A stretch of DNA of 51,158 bases from Prolixibacteraceae bacterium (GTDB taxonomy: Bacteria; Bacteroidota; Bacteroidia; Bacteroidales; Prolixibacteraceae), in the NCBI GenBank assembly GCA_009773765.1, contig WTWZ01000029.1, forward strand, positions 1 through 51,158, written 5' to 3'. Both the position numbers and the translations under genes were made by a program. Below, piece after piece: positions 8,178 to 16,437 of this stretch. Below the pieces are notes generated by a model that was not told the origin of the DNA, did no database searches, and saw nothing but the letters and a program-made list of their open reading frames with translations. Each line of letters starts with the position of its first letter. Position 1 is the stretch's first letter.

Positions 8178-11100
8178 TTAAAATGTAAATTTAATATTGG
8201 CCCCAAGGTATCTTACTGCCGGGTCGGCAAAATCTTCAGCACCTCCGTCAGGGTCAGAATACTTAAAATCTTTTGCCCATAACAAAACATTTTGTCCCAC
8301 AAAACTAATTGATGCACCTTTGGCCCAACCTTGCAAATAATTATTTGGAACAGTATATGTTAAAGAAATCTCCCGTAGTTTAAGAAAAGTTTTTGAATAA
8401 TTATCGGCAGGACTTCCATTACCTCCCCAGGCACTGCTGTTATGTAAATCAATTGTATATTGCCTGTAAGAAGTATAAACGTCATTAGGGGCATAAACGC
8501 GTGTATCAGCAGTGATATTACCAAATTTATCGTATGTGGCAGTACCTGAAACAACTTTTACCCCATTAACAAGATAGTTATTGGCAACTAATCCTGCTGC
8601 CGCTAAAGCTGCTGCTCCTGCGGCACCTCCGCCAGCTGCCGCTACAATTCCTGCGGCAGTAACATCCTTTTCTCTCTCAGGTGTGACCGAATTAGGGTGA
8701 ACACCTGCTTGCCACATATAACTTTCGGTTCTTGTGTTCATTAAACCGCCAACTACACCATCAAGTGATGCAAATAAACTAAAAGCTTTGTATCTGAAAC
8801 TTGCATTTGCACCCCAGAGCCAATCCGGATCTGAATAACCAAATTTAGAATCGTACTGACTATATTGTAATCTGCCGGCGCTACTTAATATAAGTTCACC
8901 TGTTTCGGGGACACGAACAAAATCTCGGCTGAAAAAAACGTCAACACGCTCACCTTCTGCTACCCAGGGTCTTGCAACATTTGAATATACTGGGTCTATT
9001 TTGGTAAAACGGCGCTCAAAAGTAGACCAGTTAAGGCCTAAATCCAATTGCCAGTCTTTATTTTTTATCGGTGAACCATTAACCGTAACCTCCCAGCCAT
9101 TACGTGTTATTTCCTCATCAATGTTAATATAATTACTTGTATATCCACTTGCTTCTGTTACCGGTGCAAATCGCAAAAAGTCATACATTCTTTTACTATA
9201 ATAGGATACATCCGCCATCAACCGGTTTTTAAAAGTCATTGCCTGTATTCCTGTTTCGAATGTATTTGCGCTTTCTGGAAGGATGCCCGGCGAATATAAA
9301 CTGGAAGGAACACTTGCTCCATTTAAAGCATTCCATGTGCCGCTGTTAAGGCTAAAACTACTTTTGATCGCATAAATTGCCGCAGGTGTTTTCGCCATAG
9401 TCCATGAACTTCTGATTTTTAATAAATCGAGCCATGTTTTTGTTGAGGGCAATAGTTCTGAAACTACGAAACTCGCTGCTGCCGATGGATAAAAATATGA
9501 CTGTGTTTCTTTTGGCAAGGTTGAACTCCAGTCGTTACGGCCTGTTACATCAACGTATATCAATTTGTTCCATGACAAAGCTACACGGCCAAACAGAGAA
9601 TTAACCTGATGCGCATGAGTGGTCTGTGATACAAAAGCAGGATTTACTGAAGCTCTCAGCGAGAAAAAGCCAGGAACAGAAATACCACCTACAGTGTTTC
9701 CGTACATATTCTTGTCTTCTTTGTAGTATATTGTTCCTCCTGCAAGGTAATCTACACCAAATTTACCAAACGACTTATCACCTGTTAGCAGCAAATCATT
9801 ATTAATACTATATCCTTGAGTTTGTCCGGTAACAAATCCACCTGTCCGTGTACCATTCCATGTCCAGAGATTGCCAGGCGTAGGGGTATTACCTGTTGAC
9901 AAATAAGATCCCCATGAAATCCTTTGATCACCACGGTCAATGTAAAAATCGAGACCTGAACGAATACTCGCTTTTAACCAAGCGGTTATGTCATAGCTCA
10001 TTAATAAATCGGCATTAAAAATATCACGCGATATCTCATTCGTTTTTTCATATCTGTCGAAATATGGCGAGTTTTGGTTTGCACCTCTGTATGTTCCATC
10101 CGGTTGAACCCCGAAGTGGTTGCTTTGCTGCTGGCCTGGCACGTACCAATAATTATTTTTGTAGTCTAAAACATTAAAGTCAGCGCTCGACCAAATCAAT
10201 AAACCATACATTGCATCGTAAGAGGTATATCCGCTTGAGCCCACATTAGGAGAATGCCTCTTAGCATAAGATACGTTGGAGCTCATTTTAAATTTATCTA
10301 AATTGATATCACCTCCAAAAGAGTAGGTGTATTTATTTAATGTAGAATTGGGATATTGTCCTTTATTTTGTGTCCAGTTAAGCGAACTTCTAATAGCTAA
10401 CACATCACTTCTATATGCAATATTTACATTGTTATTGGTTACATAACCTTGTTCAAGAAAATTGGCAAAGTTGTTTTCTCCAACAGGCAGGTATGGTAAT
10501 TCTTTAAAAGTCTTGGAAAACGGATCCCATTGATTTCGCATTGTTCCATCCATCTTAGATCCCCATGAAGCATCAGAATTTATATTATATATTCCGGCGG
10601 TACCACGGCCATATACAAACTGTTTTTCAGGAATTGCCAAAAATCCTGAGGTAAACATGGTGTTTGATGCGACATTTACTGTAATTCCGGATATATTAGT
10701 ACTGCCATTCTTTGTTGTAATCAAAATAGCCCCACTTGCTCCGCGAAAACCATAAAGCGCCGAAGCAGTTGCTCCCTTCAATACGCTTATTGATTCAATG
10801 TCTTCTGAGGAAATATCGCTAAGTGTTTTATTTGCATAAGCTACGCCGTCAATTACTAAAAGAGGATTTTCACCACGAATAGTAAGAATTGGAACTGCTC
10901 CAAAATCAGGTGGGTTTCTAACCAAAAGCCCTGACACCCTGCCTGTTAGCGATGTCGAAACATCAACTCCCGAAACTTTTTGAAGGCTCTCGCCCGATAC
11001 AATCTGAACCGAATAACCAAGAGCTTTCTCCGATCGTTTTATACCTAGCGCTGTTACAACTACTTCCTCAACGCCGAATGTTTCCTCCATCATCTTAATA

Positions 11101-11711
11101 CTGAGGTTTGTCTGTGTCCCAACTACAATTTCCTGGCTTTTCATTCCTATAAATGAGAATTGCAAAGTTGCATTTTCAGGAATATTAGAAAGTATGTAGT
11201 TTCCGTCGGCTTTTGTTACGGTGCCTTGTGTAGTACCTTTTATTACAACCGAAACCCCGGGCAATGGCCGGTTTTGAACATCGGTTACCTGTCCGGAAAC
11301 CGATTTCTGTTGCTGCGAAACCACAGATTCCATTTTTTTGATGTTTTCGTCGGGACTTAACAACACCAGATTGTCATCCATTACTTTGTAACTGATTCCC
11401 TGCCCGGCAAACAACTCATCGAGGATTTGTTCAACGGTTGCCCCGTTGGCCCTGACCGAAACCCGCCGTACAACATCTACCTGCTCGCGGATATAGAAAA
11501 ACCGGAAATCGCTGGATTCCTCAATCTCCTTGAGTACCTCAACAATTTGTTTGTTTTCGGCCCTGAAGTTAAACTTTGTAGCCTGTGAGTAAGCCGTGGC
11601 CGAAACCTGCATTAGCCCCAATATCATAAGTAGGATAGTTAGTTTCATCATCAATAATAACTTTTTCGCCGTTCTGCTCCGCAGAAAAGCATTTGTATTC
11701 ATTTTTTCCAT
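8178..11711 (-). CDS. SusC/RagA-type TonB-dependent transporter with STN signalling domain
   Basis: A protein of 1177 residues. In order: signal peptide 1-42 (ends ATAYSQ), STN domain about 47-118, CarboxypepD_reg-like domain about 138-210, a TonB-box-like EEVVVTA at 215-221, plug about 228-335, then the 22-stranded barrel ending in the aromatic IKFTF. The STN domain marks transporters that signal through a FecR anti-sigma factor, and such a gene lies directly upstream. It imports the bound oligosaccharide with SusD. An Ala/Gly-rich insert at about 1016-1041 (AAAGGGAAGAAALAAAG) in a late loop is odd for an outer-membrane barrel. Start at 11711; an internal ATG three codons later is equally possible. 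Confidence 0.96.
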   Translation of the reverse strand: MEKMNTNAFLRSRTAKKLLLMMKLTILLMILGLMQVSATAYSQATKFNFRAENKQIVEVLKEIEESSDFRFFYIREQVDVVRRVSVRANGATVEQILDELFAGQGISYKVMDDNLVLLSPDENIKKMESVVSQQQKSVSGQVTDVQNRPLPGVSVVIKGTTQGTVTKADGNYILSNIPENATLQFSFIGMKSQEIVVGTQTNLSIKMMEETFGVEEVVVTALGIKRSEKALGYSVQIVSGESLQKVSGVDVSTSLTGRVSGLLVRNPPDFGAVPILTIRGENPLLVIDGVAYANKTLSDISSEDIESISVLKGATASALYGFRGASGAILITTKNGSTNISGITVNVASNTMFTSGFLAIPEKQFVYGRGTAGIYNINSDASWGSKMDGTMRNQWDPFSKTFKELPYLPVGENNFANFLEQGYVTNNNVNIAYRSDVLAIRSSLNWTQNKGQYPNSTLNKYTYSFGGDINLDKFKMSSNVSYAKRHSPNVGSSGYTSYDAMYGLLIWSSADFNVLDYKNNYWYVPGQQQSNHFGVQPDGTYRGANQNSPYFDRYEKTNEISRDIFNADLLMSYDITAWLKASIRSGLDFYIDRGDQRISWGSYLSTGNTPTPGNLWTWNGTRTGGFVTGQTQGYSINNDLLLTGDKSFGKFGVDYLAGGTIYYKEDKNMYGNTVGGISVPGFFSLRASVNPAFVSQTTHAHQVNSLFGRVALSWNKLIYVDVTGRNDWSSTLPKETQSYFYPSAAASFVVSELLPSTKTWLDLLKIRSSWTMAKTPAAIYAIKSSFSLNSGTWNALNGASVPSSLYSPGILPESANTFETGIQAMTFKNRLMADVSYYSKRMYDFLRFAPVTEASGYTSNYINIDEEITRNGWEVTVNGSPIKNKDWQLDLGLNWSTFERRFTKIDPVYSNVARPWVAEGERVDVFFSRDFVRVPETGELILSSAGRLQYSQYDSKFGYSDPDWLWGANASFRYKAFSLFASLDGVVGGLMNTRTESYMWQAGVHPNSVTPEREKDVTAAGIVAAAGGGAAGAAALAAAGLVANNYLVNGVKVVSGTATYDKFGNITADTRVYAPNDVYTSYRQYTIDLHNSSAWGGNGSPADNYSKTFLKLREISLTYTVPNNYLQGWAKGASISFVGQNVLLWAKDFKYSDPDGGAEDFADPAVRYLGANIKFTF

Positions 11712-11743
11712 AAATTTAAAATGTTTTGATTAATACTGAAAGT

Positions 11744-11806
11744 TGGTGGTTTGCCACCATTTTTGTCGAAACAGTTTAGCCGGTTGTGTTACAGCACTTC
11801 CGGCTA
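11744..11806 (-). promoter_or_regulatory. Two hairpins in the susC leader
   Basis: In the 158-base gap between fecR and susC, TGGTGG (11744-11749) pairs with CCACCA (11754-11759) across a TTTG loop, and AGCCGG (11779-11784) pairs with CCGGCT (11801-11806) with inner GTG/CAC pairs. Read on the minus strand both lie in the mRNA leader 33-95 bases before the susC start. They could be attenuators, sites for an antisense RNA, or stability elements; the T-run beside the first is on the plus-strand side, so it is not a terminator for susC. Confidence 0.45.
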
Positions 11807-11869
11807 TTTCATAAGATGCGTTTTTTACTTCATAGGCAATTTTGTTTTAGTAAAAGTTAAGTTTAATTT

Positions 11870-12865
11870 TTATTTTTTGCTGGCAATTTCAATTTGTTGC
11901 CCTGATATTTTATAACTGATTGGGAGCGCTTTTTTCATAATCTCCATAATTTCGATGATTGATTCGTTTTTAATGGTTCCATCGAAGTGTAAACCGAGAA
12001 TTTCTTTGTTCAATACCTCAATTTCCACTCCATACCTGCGTTCGAGCAGTACAACCAATTCCTTTAAATTAGTATTGATAAAAATAAGTTTATTGTCTTT
12101 CCACGAGGTAAACCATTTGGTGTTAACATTGCGGATGGTAAATTCTTTTGAACTCATACTCAATACAGCCTGCTCTCCGGGTTTTAAAATAATATCTTCA
12201 GCCAGTTTTAATTTTTCGGATGACTGAATTATTACCTGGCCCTCTTCGAGTGTTGTAACAACTTCGTTGTCGGTTTCGTAAGCCTTAACGTTAAACTGTG
12301 TTCCGGTAACCTGCACATCATAAAAAGACGTGTGCACCACAAATGGTTTATCCGGATTTTTTGCCACATCAAACCATGCTTCCCCTGTTAAGAATACTTC
12401 CCTGATTCCGTTTTCTCCTTCCATTGCATAACGAACCCGGGAATCGGCATTGAGAAAAATTACAGTACCGTCGGGCAATATTACTTCCGATACTGAACCC
12501 TTTGGCGAGTGGGCAGCATAATAAACGGTTTCTGGTTTGGTTTGTAAAGAATTGATATATATTCCGACAAATAAACCGATAACCAAAGCTGCAGCAATAC
12601 CAATTGCGGTATATAAATATTTTGTTTTTGATCCTGCCTGATGGTTTTTCAGTTCGATTTTGCACCAAATGCGGTTAAACAATTTTTTAAGATTGGGCGA
12701 ATCCATATCCTTTAATTCAGTTTTATACAAATCTTTCAGCAGATGATCCTTCAGGTCAAATTCCATTCCGGGCTGATGAAAAAGCGACAACATCTCCTGC
12801 CGGTCGTCCCATCCGGCATTTTCGGCTTTACCTGCTTTGAACACTTTTTTAATATGATCTTTCAT
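11870..12865 (-). CDS. FecR-family anti-sigma factor
   Basis: A protein of 331 residues. A cytoplasmic N-terminal part of about 80 residues is followed by one membrane helix (about 83-104, YLYTAIGIAAALVIGLFVGIYI), a periplasmic FecR domain about 118-215 (VILPDGTVIFLNADSRVRY, EVFLTGEAWFDVAKNPDKPF) and a C-terminal DUF4974-type domain with INTNLKELVVLLERRYGVEI. The family holds an ECF sigma factor and releases it when the STN domain of the partner SusC reports substrate. It lies between the sigma gene and susC, the standard order of such a trans-envelope switch. The start ATG at 12865 is clear. Confidence 0.94.
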   Translation of the reverse strand: MKDHIKKVFKAGKAENAGWDDRQEMLSLFHQPGMEFDLKDHLLKDLYKTELKDMDSPNLKKLFNRIWCKIELKNHQAGSKTKYLYTAIGIAAALVIGLFVGIYINSLQTKPETVYYAAHSPKGSVSEVILPDGTVIFLNADSRVRYAMEGENGIREVFLTGEAWFDVAKNPDKPFVVHTSFYDVQVTGTQFNVKAYETDNEVVTTLEEGQVIIQSSEKLKLAEDIILKPGEQAVLSMSSKEFTIRNVNTKWFTSWKDNKLIFINTNLKELVVLLERRYGVEIEVLNKEILGLHFDGTIKNESIIEIMEIMKKALPISYKISGQQIEIASKK

Positions 12866-12968
12866 TTTTAATTGTTGCTGCCCCTATTACGTATGGCATC
12901 TTAAAGTTACTCATTTGAATTACCGCTTTTTTCTTCAGCTAAAAACTGAAACGATTTATCTGTTTTGC

Positions 12969-13003
12969 AAAAAAAACCGCCCCGTTTGCAATCAGGACGG
13001 TTT
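12969..13003 (-). terminator. Probable terminator in the sigma-fecR gap
   Basis: AAACCGCCC (12974-12982) pairs with GGACGGTTT (12995-13003) with one mismatch and a 12-base loop. On the minus strand a run of T follows. It lies about 300 bases past the sigma stop and 104 bases before the fecR start, so it would separate the sigma transcript from fecR-susCD or act as an attenuator in the fecR leader. Confidence 0.55.
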
Positions 13004-13126
13004 AATCTAACTAACTAATCATTTAAACTAAAACTATGTAAAAAACTTTCCTGAGCAATATTTTCTACAGTATTACGGATGAAGGTTGAAATTTACTCAC
13101 CAGAATTTATTTTATTAGTCCGCAAT

Positions 13127-13191
13127 CCCCTTTGAAACCCACTTTAGTATTGAAAATTGAGTTTTAATAACAAAAAATTCAATCAAAGGGG
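13127..13191. repeat. Nested inverted repeat downstream of the ECF sigma gene
   Basis: CCCCTTTGA (13127-13135) and TCAAAGGGG (13183-13191) are exact inverted copies 47 bases apart. Inside them ATTGAA (13149-13154) and TTCAAT (13178-13183) form a second, AT-rich pair. The element sits in the 435-base gap between sigma and fecR (12866-13300), which otherwise holds only the terminator-like hairpin. It could be a structured leader or a protein site. Confidence 0.4.
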
Positions 13192-13300
13192 TAAGCGTGC
13201 TGGTGCAAGATTACGAAATTGCCTGCTAAGTAAATTTGAAGCCCGTTCCTATTTTGCAAAGCGGAAACCCAAATGGGATTGAATTACTGAAATTAATTAA

Positions 13301-13891
13301 CTACCCGCAAACCAGGTAAAAGTATAGCGCGGAAAACAGCGATTCGCTTTTGAAATTCTCCTTTAAAAACGATACTGCGCGGTACAAATGGTTTTCCACG
13401 GTGCGTTTCGAGAGGTTGAGTTTTACGGCAATCTCTTTGCTGGTTAAGCCTTCTTCCCTGCTCAACTGAAATATTTTTTGTTGTTGTTCGGGCAGTTGTG
13501 CCACCAGTTTTTGCAGATTCTCCTGCATTTCGTCGAAAATAACTGTATGCCATGTGTTGTTTGAACTGGTTTCAGAATTTGACCTTACAAAATCGCTAAA
13601 AGCATTTTCAATGTTTTTATGCCTTATAAAATCATAAATAGTGTTTACTGCAACTTTAAAAATAAATGCTTTGATATTTTTTGACTGGTCGAGGTTATCA
13701 CGTTTTTCCCATATTTTCAGGAATACATCCTGAACGAGTTCTTCCGCGTCGGCATTGTTTTTCAGGTACGAAAGCGAAAACCGGGAAATACGTGGAGCGT
13801 ATCTTTCAAAAAGTTCCTGATAGGCTTTTTTTTCGCCGGTTTTTACTTTCCCGGCTAATTCAGAATCGCTTATGCTTTCAAAAGATTTCAA
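13301..13891 (-). CDS. ECF-family RNA polymerase sigma factor of the PUL
   Basis: A protein of 196 residues. Region 2 spans about 22-88 (YQELFERYAPRISRFSLSYLKNNADAEELVQDVFLKIWEKR) and region 4 about 125-180 (LVAQLPEQQQKIFQLSREEGLTSKEIAVKLNLSKRTVENHLYRAV), with the usual helix-turn-helix. Region 3 is absent, as in all ECF sigmas. It is the first gene of the cassette and should be sequestered by the FecR protein, then drive fecR-susCD and possibly the enzyme genes once substrate is sensed. The hydrophobic C-tail (LFSALYFYLVCG) is common in this Bacteroidota subgroup. Confidence 0.95.
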   Translation of the reverse strand: MKSFESISDSELAGKVKTGEKKAYQELFERYAPRISRFSLSYLKNNADAEELVQDVFLKIWEKRDNLDQSKNIKAFIFKVAVNTIYDFIRHKNIENAFSDFVRSNSETSSNNTWHTVIFDEMQENLQKLVAQLPEQQQKIFQLSREEGLTSKEIAVKLNLSKRTVENHLYRAVSFLKENFKSESLFSALYFYLVCG

Positions 13892-14270
13892 CGTAAAGTT
13901 AGTTTTTGATTCAGTAAATATAAAAGAATTTCAATATTTCAGCATATTTAATCCATTTCATTTTATCCATCATGTATTGTAAAGGTGATTCACGTATATA
14001 GCACACACGTAAATCACGTACAAAAAAATGAGTAAAACACGCTTGTTTATAGGTTTTTGTATTCTGAAATTTGAATAAATATTTTGACAGGAAAAACATG
14101 AACAATTCGATAAATATAAAACACAATTTCCCACTACTCAAAACGTATTCTTCTCCGCACAATGGATCTTTAATTAAAATCCTGGTTTCCGTTCAAAATT
14201 CCCGTAAAAACATTATTTCTCCCTTTGGAAATAAAGATTATTAAACAAGGTTCTGATGAATTGCCCATGT
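13892..14270. other. AT-rich spacer upstream of the PUL sigma gene
   Basis: About 380 bases between the sigma-gene start and the response-regulator gene. No frame here looks coding. Its most notable content is the imperfect dyad at 13985-14017, listed separately. The minus strand must hold the sigma-gene promoter, but I found no clear TAnnTTTG/TTTG pair. Confidence 0.4.
13985..14017. promoter_or_regulatory. 33-bp imperfect dyad upstream of the ECF sigma gene
   Basis: GTGATTCACGT (13985-13995) and ACGTAAATCAC (14007-14017) are inverted copies matching at 10 of 11 positions, with an 11-base spacer. The centre is about 110 bases before the sigma start on the minus strand. The dimensions suit a dimeric activator or repressor bound over two helical turns. 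The regulator is not identified. Confidence 0.4.
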
Positions 14271-14300
14271 AAGGAATTCCGCGAAGGAATTCCTTTTTTT
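14271..14300. terminator. Strong hairpin at the 3' end of the response-regulator gene
   Basis: AAGGAATTCC (14271-14280) and GGAATTCCTT (14286-14295) pair perfectly around GCGAA. The T-run is on the plus-strand side, where no gene ends; on the minus strand the hairpin directly follows the response-regulator stop codon without a T-run. It may work as a plus-direction barrier and as a 3'-end stabiliser for the minus-strand mRNA. Confidence 0.5.
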
Positions 14301-14961
14301 ATTTTAAGGATATCCAATTATATTTCAGCGCCAGAACCACCAGCCCAGCTATATTTTTTGCCCCCGATTTATCGAGCAGTTTCTGCCGGTAACCTTCGGC
14401 AGTGCGTATAGAGATGTTCATCTCTTCAGCTATTTCACTATTTGAATATTCCCTGCAAATCAGTTCAAGTACAAGCAATTCACGTTCAGTGAAATCGGGA
14501 TTAAAAATAGCATCGGTTTTTTCCATCCTTTTCAGGCTTTGCAGAACGAGTGTTGAAATATTCTCCGAAAAATAATACCCCTTTTCAACTACGTTTAAAA
14601 TTGCTTTTTCCATTTCATCCGGGTCGGCATTTTTTAGCAAATATCCATTTACACCTTCGCTGATTAAATGCAGGATAAACTGTTCATCGTCTTCCATGGT
14701 CAGAATAATAACCTTAATTTCAGGATACAATTTGCTGATTTTTTTATGGGTTTCAACACCATCCATGACAGGCATACGTAAATCGAGCAAAATAACATCG
14801 GGCGGCGTTTTTATTTTTGCAAGCAAATCAATCAGTTCAGCGCCATTGGAAGCTTCCATGGTTTCCCCGATAAAATTGAAATCTTCCAAAAGTGCAATAA
14901 TCCCTTTTCTGAAAAGTTTGTGGTCGTCGGTTACAATTACGTTTATTTTCTTATCTTCCAT
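14299..14961 (-). CDS. NarL/LuxR-family response regulator
   Basis: A protein of 220 residues. An N-terminal receiver domain (about 6-125) has the acidic pair Asp12-Asp13, phospho-acceptor Asp60 (VILLDLRMPVMDG) and the conserved Lys in GYLLKNAD. A LuxR-type helix-turn-helix follows at about 150-212 (LTERELLVLELICREYSNSEIAEEMNISIRTAEGYRQ). It is a cytoplasmic DNA-binding regulator and the partner of the kinase encoded three bases upstream. Nothing in the sequence shows its target genes; neighbours encode membrane and secreted proteins. Confidence 0.94.
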   Translation of the reverse strand: MEDKKINVIVTDDHKLFRKGIIALLEDFNFIGETMEASNGAELIDLLAKIKTPPDVILLDLRMPVMDGVETHKKISKLYPEIKVIILTMEDDEQFILHLISEGVNGYLLKNADPDEMEKAILNVVEKGYYFSENISTLVLQSLKRMEKTDAIFNPDFTERELLVLELICREYSNSEIAEEMNISIRTAEGYRQKLLDKSGAKNIAGLVVLALKYNWISLK

Positions 14962-14964
14962 TTG

Positions 14965-15753
14965 TCAGACTTTGGTATCGAGGTAAATAATAGCGGTTGT
15001 TCCCTTTCCGTGTTTTGATTTCATTTTAAACTTTGCCCCAACAATTTGGATGCGGCTATCAAGGTTTTTTAAACCGAGGCCGGAATTCATTTTTTCTTCA
15101 AGGTTAAAACCTTTTCCATTATCCGAAATTGATATCATCAAATTATAATCAGGCGTAAACCTCGTGCTGATAAAAATAATTGTAGCTTCCGAATGCTTAA
15201 TGGCATTGTTCAGCAACTCCTGAATTATGCGGAAAACGGCGAGTTCTTTTTTATTATCGAACCGAAACTGCTCTCCACTTTTCCTGCATACTATTTTCAG
15301 TTGTTCTGCTTTATTTACCCAACGGGCAAGTTCTTCAAGAGCAAAAAACAAACCTAATTTTTCGAGCGATGGTGGTAATAACGAGCGTGAAATGCGGCGG
15401 ACCTGTGTAATAACTTCGTCTAAATAGGTTTTGGTTTCGGCAGCCAGTTCTTTTGCAACAGATTCTTCCGATTTTTTTTCAATCCGCCCAACATTCAGTT
15501 TTACAACCGAAAGCATCGCTCCCACTTCGTCGTGCAAATCCTGGGCAATCCGTTTGCGTTCTTTTTCCTGCGCCGAAATGGTGTTTAGCAATATTTCTTC
15601 CTGTTGTTTTGCCTTGGTTTCGTTTAATTCGAGTTGCTTTTTAAGCATCTTTTTTTGGTAAGTGACAAAAAAGAAAAAAACAGAAAGCGCAAGAAGCACC
15701 ATTCCAAGGGTTCCAATAAAATAGACAAAAATTATGTTGTTGCTTTCCGACAT
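14965..15753 (-). CDS. NarL-type sensor histidine kinase
   Basis: A protein of 262 residues with a single N-terminal membrane helix (about 7-31) and almost no periplasmic domain. A coiled coil (about 38-60) leads to the HisKA_3 dimerisation helix with phospho-acceptor His74 (EKERKRIAQDLHDEVGAML), then a HATPase_c domain with N box (ELLNNAIKHSEAT), G1 box (ISDNGKGF) and G2 box (GLGLKNLDSRI). Without an extracellular sensor, the signal probably comes from a partner; the multi-pass membrane protein encoded 19 bases upstream is a candidate. It is co-transcribed with the response regulator. Confidence 0.94.
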   Translation of the reverse strand: MSESNNIIFVYFIGTLGMVLLALSVFFFFVTYQKKMLKKQLELNETKAKQQEEILLNTISAQEKERKRIAQDLHDEVGAMLSVVKLNVGRIEKKSEESVAKELAAETKTYLDEVITQVRRISRSLLPPSLEKLGLFFALEELARWVNKAEQLKIVCRKSGEQFRFDNKKELAVFRIIQELLNNAIKHSEATIIFISTRFTPDYNLMISISDNGKGFNLEEKMNSGLGLKNLDSRIQIVGAKFKMKSKHGKGTTAIIYLDTKV

Positions 15754-15772
15754 CGTATAATTACTTTTTTAA

Positions 15773-16423
15773 TCATTTAGCCTTTGCCTGCTTAACCTTT
15801 TTTGTTTTTAGAAATCCTATGATAATAATTAAATAGAACAGTATATTTAAAGCTGCAAATATTTTTACAGATAAGAGAGCAATTTCTAATGAAGCATTTA
15901 ACCTGACATTGAATAGTGAATGGTAAAAGAAATTGGCTGCATAATAAATTAATACTGCAGTGTTAATCCAAATGAGCGGTTCCTCTGAAAGTTTTAAAAT
16001 TTTTGCTTCAACCATTACTTTTGTAAAAAAGGCGACAGAAAAAAGGAACAATATCATTGCCCCGATTGAACCTACAAGACTTGCATATTCGAATAAACTT
16101 TGGATAAACAGGGTATTTATAAGGCAATAGGTTACAAATAAAATTATTGGGGTTAAAATATATTTTGGTTTGATAAAATCCTTCAAAACCTGCATATAAA
16201 ACAAACCCATGATAAGAAATGCCACAGGGAAATAAAAATGCCCAATGGGCATTGTATTTTTCATGATGAAATGTAAATGGAATCTAGTGTAAGATTCGGT
16301 CAATACACCAAAAACGACAAAATAAAATACGGTTTTAAGCTCAGGTGAAAAACGTTTATAATAGATTAGGCCAACAATAAATGCAATAAAATTGGTTACT
16401 GATACTAATTTGAAAAGCCACAT
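15773..16423 (-). CDS. Multi-pass membrane protein of unknown function linked to the two-component pair
   Basis: A protein of 216 residues with about seven hydrophobic helices and a basic C-tail (KTKKVKQAKAK). I do not recognise a named family beyond the 7TM proteins often encoded beside NarL-type kinases in Bacteroidota. The gene stops 19 bases before the kinase start and begins 14 bases after the stop of the unknown soluble protein, so all four are probably one operon. Because the kinase lacks a sensor domain, I infer a sensing or kinase-modulating role. There is no direct evidence for a ligand. Confidence 0.65.
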   Translation of the reverse strand: MWLFKLVSVTNFIAFIVGLIYYKRFSPELKTVFYFVVFGVLTESYTRFHLHFIMKNTMPIGHFYFPVAFLIMGLFYMQVLKDFIKPKYILTPIILFVTYCLINTLFIQSLFEYASLVGSIGAMILFLFSVAFFTKVMVEAKILKLSEEPLIWINTAVLIYYAANFFYHSLFNVRLNASLEIALLSVKIFAALNILFYLIIIIGFLKTKKVKQAKAK

Positions 16424-16437
16424 CCTGATTAACCTTT

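Noticed and set aside
13911-14162. 83-codon minus-strand frame upstream of the PUL sigma gene
   Set aside because: Low-complexity AT-rich composition and overlap with the dyad at 13985-14017; not convincing as a gene.
14271-14300. Normal terminator of the response-regulator gene
   Set aside because: The T-run is on the wrong side for the minus-strand gene, so only a hairpin of uncertain role is reported.
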